Shown here piece by piece: positions 11,253-24,368 of a DNA stretch of 64,000 bases. This DNA is from Arachnopeziza araneosa. Lineage: Eukaryota; Ascomycota; Leotiomycetes; Helotiales; Arachnopezizaceae. The stretch spans positions 1 to 64,000 of the forward strand of contig QYAI01000051.1 in assembly GCA_003988855.1 (NCBI GenBank). Reading direction: 5' to 3'. The notes under the pieces were generated by a model. The model was not told the DNA's origin. It saw nothing but the letters and a program-made list of their open reading frames with translations, and made no database searches. How positions within the stretch are numbered: the stretch's first letter is position 1; each line of letters opens with the position of its first letter. The position numbers were made by a program, and so were the translations under genes.

Positions 11253-12566
11253 TGTTGATGCTGGCGATCTCCGAGCTCAAGGGAGGCCGAGAGTTGACGA
11301 AGCTGGAAGTGAGCATATATCAGAGAGCGGTCTAGGCCGCGATGAACAGTTGGAACATACCTTGCTTGAGAATAGAAAGCGCCGTTGGACGTGCTTCCAG
11401 AGCTCAATTGACGTGTTGTTCCCAGAGAGGGAGAAACGTGTCTTGTTCAGGGGAGTAAACAAAGTCGGTTATAGCCGAGAGGTCAAGGTGTTTTGAGGCG
11501 GACCCGACTCAACCCGCTCAAACCAAAAATTTCTTTCATTCACGTGCTTTTTTATTCCTTAGTGCATTATTGATTTTAAATCAACTGTGCCATAACAATA
11601 GTGATCAATAGTCTGATCCTGCATTTAACTCAATCAAACAAGATCACACTGAGCATAATTGGTCAGGATGACTCGAGACGAAATTACCAGGTGCGTTGAA
11701 ATAGTTGCTTGCCCTGGTGTTGAAGTTCGAGAGTACAAATAAATCAAGTGTTAAAAACAAGAACATCCTCATGGGGTGCTCAACTCTTTTTTCTTGAAAC
11801 TTTCTTAATTACTGAATAAAATACTTGGGCCCTAAAGCGATCAGGAATCTACGCCAGCTTTTCAAGACCCTGCGAGCAATCTGGCTCCATCTGAACTGAA
11901 AATGATTGTTGTCCTGTACTGAGATTCACATCATATATGACTCTGCCTGCGCTTTTCATTTACGCTGCTCGAGTCTATCAAAGGCGCTCTTACAATAGAA
12001 TTCGTTCATTCTTTGCTGTATTTCTCTAAACTTATTAAATTCATTCACGCTCTCCAAGTTCTATGTAGTTGATTTTGATATCCATTTGTCCCAAACACGT
12101 TTCTTGAAGATGAAATAAGAGCAAATAACCTTGAAGGATGTGTTTGGAATTACTTTGAAACAACTCGAACATTCTGGTAATTCTTTAGTTATCTCTTTGT
12201 ATGCATCAACAGTGTAAGGCTGCAAAGAAGTGAATAGGAATGGTGAGTAGAATAGCTATCGTACACTTGGCTGTCACATCAATGCAGAGCTAAGAATGAC
12301 AATAATTGGTTGGCATGGCCAAGTCTTTTGAATCGTTATTTCACTAGATTTGGTTTGTTTACTATTATCGTCTGGATTTCTCCAACCAAAGACGCGACAA
12401 TAAGACGATACCACCACTTTCTACTGTCCTTCGATACTTGTCCTCTTTGTCTCGCGAAGTTGCGTCGAATATCTCGTTGTATGGCAACTTGAATCCTCAA
12501 TTTTCCATCTACCTCCGTCTCAGTTGCAATCGCTCAAGTCTTACGTCCGGTAAGCATCTAATCGAC
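11253..12566. other. Intergenic between divergent 2EXR genes
   Basis: About 1.3 kb, moderately A+T rich. It holds the leaders of the two divergent 2EXR genes and nothing else I can support. Confidence 0.6.
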
Positions 12567-13430
12567 ATGGCGTTCACGTTAGCAATTCCTAAAGCGGACT
12601 ACTATCGTCCAGGAAGGTCCAACTCATTCGCATATCGACGATTTGCCAATCCTCTTGGTTCCCCCCCTAAGAAGTCCTCTCCGCTGAATCCAAATCGAAC
12701 ACCGCCACCAAAGTATTTTCGACCAAAGAGACCGTCACCTCTCAACCCCTCTCGATATCAACCACTTAGAAGACTCAAGTCATTCAACAAGTTCGATGAG
12801 CTTCCCATCTCTATTCAAGAACGCATCTTCTCCTACCTCCTTCCCGGTCCACGAGTCCTCATCGTCACGATCAACCGTAACCGAGACTTCTTCACTGCGG
12901 ACAAAACATTTCGACTAGAGTATTCCGCAGAGGGAGGCCTATGGGGTTTTGGTCTCAGGACTCTCCTCCGCACCAACCAAGTCTCTCGCAAGTTCGTTCT
13001 CAAGCACTATACCACATGTCTTTATCCTGCTCTCTCAGCTCCTGCTGACAGCCAGGATTTCTACTTCTCCTCTGCTCTCGACCTGCTGTGTCTTTCTGAG
13101 AACGATTTCCACCACCTCGCCTGGGCAAAGGGATTCCACGCGATGAACGAGACGGGAGTCGATGATACGATCCAGAATCTGTGCTTAGTGAAGTATTTTG
13201 AGGACAGGTATAAGGATGGAACGTACCGGCAGTTGACTCGATTCGTGGGTTTGAAGAGGTTGATTTTGAATGGTTCGGAGGGAGCAGAGAATGAGGAGGA
13301 GGGAGTGAAGGAGTGGCATGAGAAGAAGTTGGAGATGGAGTGGGCCAGGGCGAGCAAGGAGGGTAGATTTAAGACTGTTCAGTGCGTGGTAGAGGTGATG
13401 AGTAAGGTAGAGATGGCCAGGATGAGATGA
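12567..13430 (+). CDS. 2EXR-like protein, 287 aa
   Basis: Single exon. The ATG at 12567 was chosen because the frame upstream of it (from 12438) looks like leader sequence and the residues after it begin a normal hydrophilic N-terminus. A basic, Pro-rich stretch (about residues 25-70: SPPKKSSPLNPNRTPPPKY) precedes the core KFDELPISIQERIFSYLLPG, PRVLIVTINRN, LLRTNQVSRKFVLKHY and DFYFSSALDLLCL, corresponding to the three 2EXR anchors. The C-terminus is Glu/Lys rich. It lies downstream of, and diverges from, the previous 2EXR gene. No lesion is visible. Function unknown. Confidence 0.8.
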   Translation: MAFTLAIPKADYYRPGRSNSFAYRRFANPLGSPPKKSSPLNPNRTPPPKYFRPKRPSPLNPSRYQPLRRLKSFNKFDELPISIQERIFSYLLPGPRVLIVTINRNRDFFTADKTFRLEYSAEGGLWGFGLRTLLRTNQVSRKFVLKHYTTCLYPALSAPADSQDFYFSSALDLLCLSENDFHHLAWAKGFHAMNETGVDDTIQNLCLVKYFEDRYKDGTYRQLTRFVGLKRLILNGSEGAENEEEGVKEWHEKKLEMEWARASKEGRFKTVQCVVEVMSKVEMARMR

Positions 13431-16400
13431 CTCTCTTGGGACTCTGCCGAATTGATAAGGAACTGGTAGCCTACTAGATCAACAGAACAGTAACAAAAAG
13501 CTTGCCTTTTTGCCCACATGCTCCAGAACTACACCGCCCATATAATATTCGGTCATGATTCTTGATAGCGATAGTATGTTGCACTGGAAATGATATTGAA
13601 AATAACGACGTCGCCATTCCAGCTCAATCCACAACCACAAAGTCTACCGAGACGGATATCGCAAGACCTCAGCGTAGGCCTAGGACATAGTCGAGAATCC
13701 CCAAGTTATGTGCTCCAACGGATTGCATCAGAATCTGACGGCAGCGCGTTTGGTATGCCATGACTTCTTCACTTCCGCTCTCTCAGAGACTTTGAGGGAG
13801 AATAGTCTGCAGGAGCTGTTTCATTCGGCCAGGGCCATTTGATCCCGTGTATAGGGTTGCTGAGGCACAGTAGGGACAATGGAAGTTGCAAGGCGACACG
13901 GAGTGAATCTAAAAATGATTCTATTAGTGAATGATAACAGCCTTGAGCTGTTGCTGAACTTCAATGAATAGAAGGTTATGAGAAACTTTACCTCAAGGCA
14001 TCGGAGACTTGGACAGCACTGCTATCGTTATTGTCGCAGACAAAGTCTTTCGGGATACACACATTCCATGGCAGCCCAATAATCAACACGACCTTTCGCT
14101 GGATGCAGATCATACGAAGAGAAATTCAAGACAAGTCGCTGGCCAATATCTGCGCTGAAACATGTCCTGAAACACATAGCTCTTGGAGTCAATTGGTTTA
14201 GCTAATGGATTGCCCCCGAAAAGCCCTAAATGTTGAGATGCGAGGGGTTTAGAAGTTTGTTTTTTACATCAGAAACAGTCACGAAGAACAGCAGCGGGAG
14301 ATTCAGCGATAGTAAGAGAAGCGTTCCCTTCATGGATTATAATTTTCCTTTCGGGAAGTCAAGTTTGGGCATCGCGGCGAGTTCTGCTTTGATCAGGTGA
14401 ACCCATCACATCATTACTCCTTTTTTAAACATGGCTGCAGCTAAATCAATAATACGAAGCTGCTTCCTCACAGTCAAGAGGCTCTGATACGACACACTCT
14501 ATCATCTCGTTCCTTGATCGAGACGGCCAATATATGTGTCTTACGACATACGTGGAAGAAAGAAGCAAGAACGGCTGCAAATGCTGCTACCATATATGGT
14601 AAGGTCTGGATAAAATATGGATAGGGCTTGGGAGAGGGTGGCGTAGGTTTTGGGAGTGGACGACAGACTAGGGGAACGATATCGGAAAACCGGCTGTGAG
14701 AATTGAAATGGACGGTGATAAGTTGGGCCAGAGCACCAATACGATTCGTACGACTTGAGAGTTTGAATCCAAGGTAAATGCCCTAACGAACCGATCTTGC
14801 CTGTTCGCGGCGCAAGAACTCCAACGGGGTATGCCGATATTTGGCGCTTTAGCTCGGTTCGCGAGATTCGTGTTCCTCGGACGCCACAAACGCCTCAAAC
14901 GCCTTGCAGCAGTTTTGACTACGCGTCTTCTCTTCAATATTATGCAAGAAGTGGGCAACCCGTACCGTGCGCGCTTCCAGCCCAGAGCACTGGTTTCGAG
15001 AAATCTTGAACTGGCTGCGATGTGTTGTCGTCGCTGGTAGAATCACTCAATACGAGTTGGATGCAGAGATGGACAAAGCAGTCACAACACGAGCTGTGGC
15101 CTGATGCGAGGCTTCGGAAATCATGGGAAGGAGCATGAACCTATCAGTAAGATTCGGGGAAGAGAACTAGAGAATAGCTAAGAGAAGGAGTTGCTAAGAG
15201 ATCAGGAGGAGATGAAATTGTAATCAGAGGCTCTGTATCATACTCGAGAGCGTTGAGCTGATCCCTGTTTGTAGCACTGCACAGAGATTCCGGGGAAATA
15301 ATGGGGAGGTAGGAAGGATTCTGTAACAGCGGAATGCCGAGCATGAATTAGAGAAACGAGTCAGCGCGCAGTCCGCCTCCTGCAAAACACCTCTCAGCCC
15401 CCAAAGCTTGCTTCTTCAACCCACCTGAATCTCGATACTGCGTATAGCCTTACGAAGGCCCTGCGACCAGGAAATCACAATTTTGAGAGCACGCCCATTC
15501 TTTCATCCCCTGCATGTGTCTCCCAAATGAAGGTTTGACCACCGCGGCGCGTCAACAGCATTCGTATAGAGTCATGCGATGGAAGAGCGCGGTATGGTTC
15601 GAGGTGGCTCGTCGCAGAAATCAATCGTGAGGGAGCTCGTATGTTATCTCGAGGAGATTAGGAGATGCAGATTCGAAGATAGAACCATGGAAAGCCGTGG
15701 CTGTGGAACGCCCTTCGAGAAAGCGCCCACCCCCACTTCCGCATTTGTGTAGTGGAAATCAGAGCTGACGTAGGGGGTCGAGCGCGACGCCAATGTTAAA
15801 TGAAGTGGCGGAGGGCTGCCGATGAGGTGCATGGCCGGCGGCACAGCTTTGTGGGTGCGCAGAGAATCTGGGAGTCGGCGAGGCTTGATCTCGATGTCGG
15901 AGAAAGATTGTTCGGGAATATTCGCCTGTACGCGCATTTTCCGGAATTTGAAATACGGATCATAGCCAAATTCAACGACCAATGTTCCACAAGCAAGTAC
16001 AAAGAGACCATCCCCGGTTCGAAGAGCGTAAAGACTCCTTGTTGGTTGGGGTTAAGCCTTCGAGTCTATTCCTTGATACCTCTTTTCGTTTCTCGGCGCC
16101 AAAACCTAGCTCCAGTGAGCATTTTAAGATATACGTCTATCGGTGCCTTAACTTAAAACATGTGGCAATTGTCTGTCAAAGGTGGTACGTGAACTTTCCA
16201 TTGTCGCTCAAATATACCCTGCGAAATATTTAGTCTGATCTCTTGCGCCTTGATGTTGGGATGTTCTTCAGTAAGGATGCTCTTGCAGGAATGCTCATCA
16301 CGCCAGGCCTACTTGTTTCATCCCTTCTTTTGAAACATGTTTTGAATCTAGTCGTGCAGAAGGAGATCAATGTTCTCTCGGAACTTTCGCGGAAAGCCGC

Positions 16401-16977
16401 TCACTCTGGATAATTATTGTTGAGCGTGCAGTCAACTGCCTAAATACCCGAATTTGTCACGATCCAATATACTTGTAATATACACCATACAGGCAGAGGT
16501 CCTAGCTTGAGATCAGATAATCGTTATCTTGGTCATTTGTTTGTAAACAGCTCAATCGTCTCAATTTATGGTCCAAGACCGCTGTTATAATTCGTCGGCA
16601 TATGGGAGTAAGCTTCCGGGAGGGAAGCTTTCCGCTGCAATCCCACGGGGTATTCGGTGAAAGTTTGCTGGTGCTCTCTTCTACTCTCATTTCTTGTGTT
16701 TCAATGAGGAGTAGAATATATTGTCCTCTGGCGTGCCGGATACCGGTCTGACAACCACCTTCACTACTACAATGTGACCATGTTTTGATCGCCGGTTTGT
16801 TCGCTTGCCAGGTTAGGGAAACAGCCTGATCAGTGAACTCTGGAAAATATTCTTGTGATATGGGAGCAACGTAAATATATAAGTACTATGGAGCCCTATG
16901 CTCTCAAGGAATTTAACTACATCTCATCCCTCAAGACCTCTCCTAAACCTCGTCCCATCTCCTTAGCAACGATCAAC
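13431..16977. other. Long intergenic region, no supported gene
   Basis: About 3.5 kb. Frames of 60-118 codons occur on both strands (for example around 14.7-15.0 and 15.6-16.2 kb), but none has a domain, signal peptide or convincing splice structure. The last few hundred bases are the promoter of the LPMO-like gene. Confidence 0.55.
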
Positions 16978-17647
16978 ATGCATTTTTCAGCCTTCACTAT
17001 TCTAGCCAGTGCGGCTCTTGTTGGTACCGCTCTTTCCCACGGTGTCTACACCAGCCCCTTCCCTCGAACCCCAGGTCCAGCTTCCCTCGCTGCCTGCGGT
17101 CCCAATGTCATCACCAACATCAATGGTGACAACACATCGCACGTCGAAGGACTCCCCGAGACTGCTGCCAACGACCCAAAATACAAAGCAGCCCTGTGCA
17201 ATCTTTGGCTCTGTCGTGGCCTTCAGTTTGAGGCTAAGACCGCCAATGTGCTGAAGTTGACTCCTGGTCAAGTCCTTAACCAGACTATCTGGCTTCGCAT
17301 TCCTCATGACGGGACGGCAAACGTCAGCATTGTGGATACTAAAGCGAACAAAGTCATTGGAAAGGAGCTGATCTACTGGAGTGATTACGCGAATGAGAAG
17401 TTGAAAGTTATGCCGGCCAACAACTCCAACTTCCAGATCACACTGCCAGATCTAGGAAGCAAGTGCGCAACAGCTGGCGATTGTGTAAGTTGACCGCTCT
17501 CTCTGAAAGGTACTGTTCTGATCTAATATGTTCTAGGTCATCCAATGGTGGTGGTACGGGACTGGAGCCAGGCAAACTTATGAGAGCTGTATCGACTTCA
17601 CTATGCAACCTGCTCCAACGGTCAAGAGCCGCTTGTTCAGGGACTAG
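16978..17647 (+). CDS. Secreted LPMO-like protein (chitin-binding type-4 / AA10-like fold), 205 aa
   Basis: Exon 1 is 16978-17484, the intron is 17485-17536 (GTAAGT to TTCTAG) and exon 2 is 17537-17647. The ATG at 16978 is preferred over an upstream in-frame ATG because it gives a signal peptide (MHFSAFTILASAALVGTALS) whose cleavage would leave His at the mature N-terminus (HGVYTSPFPRTPG). That is the first ligand of the copper histidine brace of lytic polysaccharide monooxygenases. A second candidate His lies in IPHDGTANVSIVDT. Several Cys and the end motif QWWWYGTGARQTYESCIDF are typical of the fungal proteins carrying this domain. The proposed role is oxidative attack on chitin or related wall polysaccharide, or copper binding. 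The exact AA family is uncertain and activity is inferred, not shown. Confidence 0.82.
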
Positions 17648-19286
17648 ACACCGAGTCACAAGATACAACCAGATATCTATGTAATGCCGTGTAGCGTAGA
17701 AGGCTATTTCATGTTGACCAATTTTATGTATATATTTTACGGACTTTGAAAAGCAATGATATTGCAATCCCTCAAAGTTCAAAATTCCACTAAGCAAGGT
17801 CTATTGTGAGAGCTGCCGCGTACTGTGCTTCCCCCCTGGCATGCAGCCAAGACGTAGCGATCACAGAGAAATACGAGAGAGTCGGAAGGATCGTGAAGAA
17901 CACATCACGGCCAAGGCTTCCAAGACGGGCTGTTCCTGCCCAGATTCTTTTTTGCCAATGCCGTACAGCTGACCCATACCGGCCAAGATTCTGGACTTGC
18001 TCAATAGCACAAAACGAGAACGGATATATCGGACCCAAAATAGAAAGATAAGTTAGGCTGACGAGAAGTTGTTGGTTTTACTGCTGGTCACGTGTTGGCA
18101 GCCTTGCCGAGCATCATCCCAAAGGAGGTACAGCCCCTTAGCGCGTGTACCTTACATGAGCTGACTTATCGCGTGTCTAACACCTCCGGCAGCCTCCCCT
18201 TTCTCTGTCCCTTTGTTGTTGACCCCTGGTCAGGATAATCCTCAACATCGCCCGAGTTGTGGGAGCTGACACGCGATTTGACATGCGAGAAAAAAAGTGC
18301 AACAAGAAGAAGTCTGAGACCACTCAATCGGCATTTCTCATTACGGAATCCATTCGTCGGCGACGGCCTGTGGCGCGCATAAAAGCAATATTCACCCCCC
18401 TGGCGCAGATACGAACTGAGGCCGTTCATAAAAAGGAGAGGATTCCACTTCCCGTTTGGTCGGTTCTAAACTGATACGGGCTGCCAAGACAGCCATCAGC
18501 AGCCGTCGACGCCAGATCTAGGCGGCGTTAGAATCCAGCCAAACAAAAGGCCCGTACGGCGAGTCGCGTCGCCCAGACAGCCACTCTGGGGTAAACGGCT
18601 GCTGTCATGTCAGGGGAGGATGAAGTGGAATTGTTTTGCAAGTACGAAGGCATCTCTGGTGTTCCATCTTATCGCTCTGGCAACAGTGAGAAACTTGACG
18701 GCCCTCTACCGATCGCTCCCATCAGCGATTTCACTGCCGACCGCAATCACTCGCTGGAGGATCTCCAAGAAAACCACCCGGCTGCTAGTCAACCTTAAAT
18801 CACACCTGGGAGAGGCGCCTATTGGTTGAAAGTCCTGAACAAGGTTGCATGTCAACACGGCTCAGCCGTCACTCCACGCTGAACCGGCGGGATGAATGTC
18901 TCGAAAAGGATCGGCCGAGTGGGTCATGGCGCCCAACGGAGCCTGGCTCTCACACCAGCTGGCCTTCGCGCTATTGTGTCTTATTTAAGTCTGGCCGGGA
19001 AATTTGGTGGCTTGCAAAAGGCTGAGAGATCGTGTCGGAGCTCGTGTGCCTTTGAATCGAGCCGCCTCTCCCTACCTAAATGGGAAAGGGGAACGGAGGG
19101 GGCTGAAGATTTGAACCTTCGATTTCCCCAGACAATTCCTCTCCAGTATCACTCGTTTATACTCTTCACTTGCATTTTGCAACCCACTGTCGTTCACAGG
19201 TGCTGTCGTTGTTGGAAGGTGTTGTCGCTCGCTACATACTCATAAAAAACGGTTCCTGCATCGCCAAGTGCAGCAGCTTCATAATA
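17648..19286. other. Intergenic / promoter of the WSC copper oxidase
   Basis: 1.6 kb with no supported gene. Frames of 60-119 codons on both strands lack features. Confidence 0.6.
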
Positions 19287-22200
19287 ATGGCCAAAAAAAT
19301 GGGACTGTCCGTCAAGGCGGCCCTCATCCTCTCATACGTGAGGCTTGGCGATTTTGATGCATAGTTTTGTGCTAATGGTTAACAGTCTCTAATCACTAAT
19401 GCTCTAACGATTGACAAGAGAGGTACTGTACAGACTAATCAGGGAGTTGGGCTTTGGGCTTTCTCCGGGTGCTATTCGTGAGTGATATCTTACACAAACT
19501 TGGGTTTTACTCACGGGATCAAATTAGTGAGGGACTCAATGGACAGAGAGCATTGCCAAATGGTGCCACAGTTCCCGGTGGCTCGACAAATATGACAGTC
19601 GCGAATTGCTTGACTGCTTGCAAAGGTTTAGGATACAGTCTCGCAGGTCTCGAATACTCTCAAGAGTGTTGTGAGTGTTCTTCTTACAGGAAAAAGTGTA
19701 TCGCTAAACCATTTAGGGTGCGGTAATTCGATTCAAAACGGAGGCACCTTATCCAGCTCTGGTTTGGCCGCTTGCGGCGATGCTTGCCAAGGTAACTCCA
19801 GTGAATACTGTGGTGGATCAGGCGCTCTAGATGTTTATGATTTCAACAAGACCGTGACGCTTCCTCCTTACACAACTGTGAGCTCGACCAAGTCATCGTC
19901 ATCATCAATCAAGACAACTGCAAGCTCCGCCAAGACCACAAGTTCAGTCAAGAGCTCTACAACGTCAGTCAAGAGCTCTACGTCAGTCAAGAGCTCTACA
20001 ACGTCAGTCAAGAGCTCTACAACGTCAGTCAAGAGCTCTACAACGTCAGTCAAGAGCTCTACAACGTCAGTCAAGAGCTCTACAACGTCACTCAAGAGCT
20101 CTACAACGTCAGTCAAATCCTCTTCTTCGTCGACAACAAAAAAGTCAACAACTCTAACCAGCTCTGCGAAATCCAGTTCCGCTACAAGTTCCGCAAAACC
20201 TTCAAGCTCAGCGAAAGGCTCGACAACATCGGTAAAGTCTTCGACTTCTGTAAAGAGCACTGGTTCCTCTAGCAGCACCAACAAGGTTTCCTCGACCGGC
20301 TCGTCAAAGGTTTCCTTGACAGGAACACCTTCTTCCACCAAGACCACTAGCGCCACATCTGCTCCCACTCTTGCTGTTAAGCCTACCGTCGCAGGTTACA
20401 AGTTCCAGGGATGTTGGACTGAGGGCACTGGTGTGCGAGCTTTGAGCGGAGCCGTCTTTTATGATGATGCTGCTATGACCTTGGAAGAGTGTGCTTCCAG
20501 CTGTTCAGCATTCAACTACTTTGGAGTTGAATATGGTCAAGAATGTAAGTCTATTATTCACGATGCTATAAGAATCGATGAACTGTTTGTTTTAACACGG
20601 AACAGGTTACTGCGGCGACACCCTTGACCCTTCATCAGTCGCAGCGGCTCTGACAGACTGCAGCTTCGTCTGCCCTGGTAATCAATATGAATACTGTGGA
20701 GCTGGTAACCGACTGGAACTTTACTACATCAACTCCACAGCGCCAACAGGAAGTGCCTCGAAGACATCCACTGCTACTGTATCTGTGTCTTCCGCCCCAG
20801 CGCCAACTGGATGGACATACGAAGGATGTTATGCAGAGCCAGCAGGCAACAGAATGCTCATGGTACAACAACCTGATTCACAAACTCTGACACGTGAGAA
20901 CTGCGTAGCTTTGTGCGACAAGGCTGGATATACTCTTGCTGGTGTAGAATTTGGGTTGGTTTCTATATCTATCATTTGTCAAACAATCTAACGTGAATAG
21001 TGTTCAATGCTTCTGCGACACCCATGTCTATAATGGAGCTGCATTAGCGCCAAGCCAAACATCTTGCAACATGCCATGTTCAGGAAACTCTGCTGAAATT
21101 TGCGGAGCTGGAGGTTACTTGAATCTCTTCTCGAAAGGACCAATTCACGAGTACAGTGCTCCAACCGCCCAGAAGACTGGACTTCCAGCAAACTGGAAAT
21201 ATGTGGGATGTCTTCAGGACAATCTTCCTTCTAAAGAATTGGATGCGAAAGGAAACCCTGTGGTTACTGTTACCACCTTCCCATACATGGCCTACCAAGA
21301 CAATAACAACACGGCCACTCGCTGCATTGAGCTCTGCCAAGCATTCGGCTACAATGCTGCAGGTACTGAGTATGGTACACAGTGCTGTAAGTATCTTTAG
21401 TTTATTTTAACTGAATGGCTGAAAAAGGCTAATCATGATCTAGTCTGTGGTGATGTGGCAAACATCTATGCTGCATCGGACCCGAGTGCCCAGCCACACA
21501 TGAGCGATCCACAATCTTATACAAGAAATGGAACACCTCAGATTGTCCCCGATAGTCAATGTAACGCCTTCTGCTCTGGTGACGGTAGCTGGTACTGTGT
21601 AGGTACAATCTTTGCGTCCATGTAACCTGAATACTAATATGAACAGGGTTCCGGCAATCTTCTTAGTTACTACGCATGGAATGGCACCGCGCCACTGTAT
21701 GATTGGTCATTCCCTACTGGTAATGCAGCAGGTACATACTCTCTGCTTATCGGTGGTGTCATTGTTCCTCTCATGACCACCCAAAGCATCAACGGTAAAG
21801 TAGCTTTCATCGAGAAGTATGGTTCCGGTGAGCCCAATGGTACTGGAGCATACGAACTTGATCTTTCTTTGACGAGCAACTACAAGAAAGCCTGGAGAGA
21901 AATGTTGGGAATGCAAACCGATGTTTTCTGCTCCGCTGGTCTTATGTTGCCTGATAGAGCAGGAAGAATCATCACTGTTGGTGGCTGGGCTGGCGAGTCT
22001 AACTTCGGTGTCCGAATGTACACGCCCGATGGAACTGCTGGTGTTAACGGAACAAACGAGTGGGCTGAGGACCCAGGAGTGCTCTCTCTCCAAGTGCCCC
22101 GCTGGTATCCTTCTGCTTTGATCTTGGCAAATGGCTCCATTGTGATTATCGGAGGAGAGATCGGTAGCAACGCTGCTGAGCAACCTACTCTTGAGATCCT

Positions 22201-23472
22201 TCCCGCCACTGGTGTAAGTACTTCTCCGTTCTCCCTCGGAAAGCTAGCTCCTATGCGGTGCCATATATTCATAAGCTGACCTTTCTCAGGTTCCGGATTC
22301 AACAACCATCAGTGGCTACTCGAACACAACTGTCTACTTGGAATTCCTTGACCGCACCGCTCCCTTCAATCTGTACCCCTTCGTCTGCGTTCTTCCATCT
22401 GGTATCTTCATTGCCTACTGGAATGAGGCCCGTATTCTCGATGAGAAGACCTTTGCCACCGTCAAGACCCTCCCTAACATGCCTGCTGCCGTAAACGATC
22501 CTACAGGAGGCCGCACATATCAGCTTGAAGGTGCTTTCGTCTTGTTGCCTCAGTACGCACCATACACCGAGCCGTTAGGCATTTTGATTTGTGGTGGCTC
22601 TACACAAGGTGGTGGGTATTCACTCGATAACTGTATCAGCACTCAACCGGAAGCTGCCAACCCTACATGGACCTTGGAGAGAATGGTACGTTCTTTTGAA
22701 ACCCCTTAATGTGCCTGAATATGCGGTGCTAATTTTTCTTCTACAGCCTTCCCGAAGAGTCATGCCTTGTATGGCCGGTCTGCCTGATGGAACTTACCTC
22801 ATCCTCAACGGTGCACAGCACGGTGTAGCCGGTTTCGGTCTTGGAGACAACCCCAACTACAATGCCATTCTCTACGATCCTACAAAGCCTGTCAATGGCC
22901 GCATGTCCGTTATGGCCAACACCACCGTTGCGCGTCTCTATCATTCCGAAGCTATTACTCTTCTTGATGGCCGCGTCCTTGTTACCGGCTCCGATCCTAC
23001 CGGTACCTACAATGCAACTGTGGTAACACAAGAAGATGAGTGGCCAGAGGAATACCGTGTCGAGGTCTTCACACCCCCCTACCTTCTCAGTGATGCTACG
23101 CGACCAACCTTCGTTTCCTTCCAGAGCAAGGACTGGACTTACGCCACAACCTATACCTTCACAATCACGGCCGCGTCTACCGCCAACTTGAAGGTCTCCT
23201 TGTTGGGATCCGTTGTCAGCACCCACGGTAACTCCATGGGTCAGCGAACTATCTTCCCTGCCTTCACCTGCAAGGGTACGAGCTGCACAGTGACCGCACC
23301 ACCTGATGCTCACCACGCTCCTCCCGGATGGTACATGTTCTTCGTCTTGGACGGCCCCACCCCCAGTGTAGGACAATACGTCCGTATTGGTGGTGACCCA
23401 GCCTCTCTCGGTAACTGGCCCGCCAACGTTCCCGGCTTCCAACTTCCAGGTGTCGGCACTGCCCTCATTTAA
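19287..23472 (+). CDS. Four-WSC-domain copper radical oxidase (glyoxal oxidase-like, AA5), 1230 aa
   Basis: Ten exons were assembled: 19287-19337, 19386-19477, 19528-19670, 19717-20544, 20606-20954, 21001-21386, 21444-21598, 21647-22213, 22290-22685 and 22747-23472. Their lengths sum to exactly 1231 codons. The protein has a signal peptide (ALILSYSLITNALT) and a KR site at residues 28-29. A first WSC domain (about 40-140) is followed by a Ser/Thr/Lys linker (about 147-320). Three more WSC domains (about 321-425, 450-560 and 570-715) lead to a glyoxal-oxidase N domain and a C-terminal E-set domain. Residues expected for the copper-radical site are present: Cys in VFCSAGLMLPDRAG, Tyr in PRWYPSALIL, Tyr-His in ARLYHSEAITLLDG, and His in STHGNSMGQR. 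The likely role is extracellular oxidation of aldehydes or alcohols to give peroxide, with the WSC domains tethering the enzyme to wall glycans. The intron starting at 20955 uses a weak donor (GTTGGT). Confidence 0.93.
19944..20118 (+). repeat. 21-bp coding minisatellite in the Ser/Thr linker
   Basis: About nine copies of a 21-bp unit encode the heptad SVKSSTT. One unit is shortened by a codon and one has Leu for Val. The copies are almost identical at the DNA level, so the linker length probably varies among strains. Confidence 0.9.
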
Positions 23473-24368
23473 TGGTAGTCATGTGTCGTAATGCATGATC
23501 GTGGGATGGATTCTTTTGTTGCAGGTTTGTTTGAAGTTTTCTCACGCCTCGTTTAAAGCGTTAGTGGTTAGAAGATATATGATCGTATGGAAAGGATTAA
23601 AGTAGGATAGATTTGACGAATATCATATCTTAATACATAATGTAATCATCTGCGTGCACGTGCTGGGGATGAAAGGAGGGTATCTTTTACCTCAATCATT
23701 AATTATATACCCCGTTAATATGAACATTGAACTCGTAAAATTTCTACAGTTTTAACAAAGTATAAATCCCGTGGAATGATCACTTAAACACCTATCATCC
23801 AAACCACCATCTCCCAAGTAAAACCTTCCTCCCTCCTGCATCATCTCCTCTGATGCATCAATCTCTTCGTCATCTCCCTCATTAACCATTACCCACATAA
23901 TACGTGAATCCATAACATCTTATAATGCCAAAAGCTAACAACTAATGCTCACAATCGAGCTGAGGACGAAATCTTCACGTTCTTGCGAGGAGACTCGAGA
24001 GCGCGGAGTGGAAACCTACGGAGACATATTCTGGTTCTGGATTCTGGATGCTTTGAGAGATAGGGGTCGGAGACGAGGAGTCCAGCTCGCACCGCGCGTT
24101 GGTAGCTGCTGAGGGGTTGGAGTGTCTGCATGATGAGATTTGTTTTCAAATAGAGATTTTGCTACATCTTGAAACGTAACGATCTTGTCTACTCTCAAAC
24201 TGCAACAGCGTGTTCAATCCAAGCTTTCGCGGTGCAGTCCGCTGCTGCTTCGAGATGCCGCACGACTCTTTTCCATCCGCCCCCCCCCCCCCTTTCCATC
24301 TCTTTCTGTCAGGATTCAGGTGTACTGTAATATATCGTCTAGAGATAGACTAGCAGGAGCTAACTTAG
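23473..24368. other. Intergenic
   Basis: Downstream flank of the copper oxidase gene, with a poly-C run of 13 at about 24280-24292. No gene is supported. Confidence 0.6.

Noticed and set aside
15644..16233. Overlapping frames of 71-118 codons on both strands
   Set aside because: They overlap one another, lack domains and show no plausible introns.
19868..20368. 166-codon acidic minus-strand frame (VVELLTD repeats)
   Set aside because: Antisense of the Ser/Thr linker minisatellite of the WSC oxidase.
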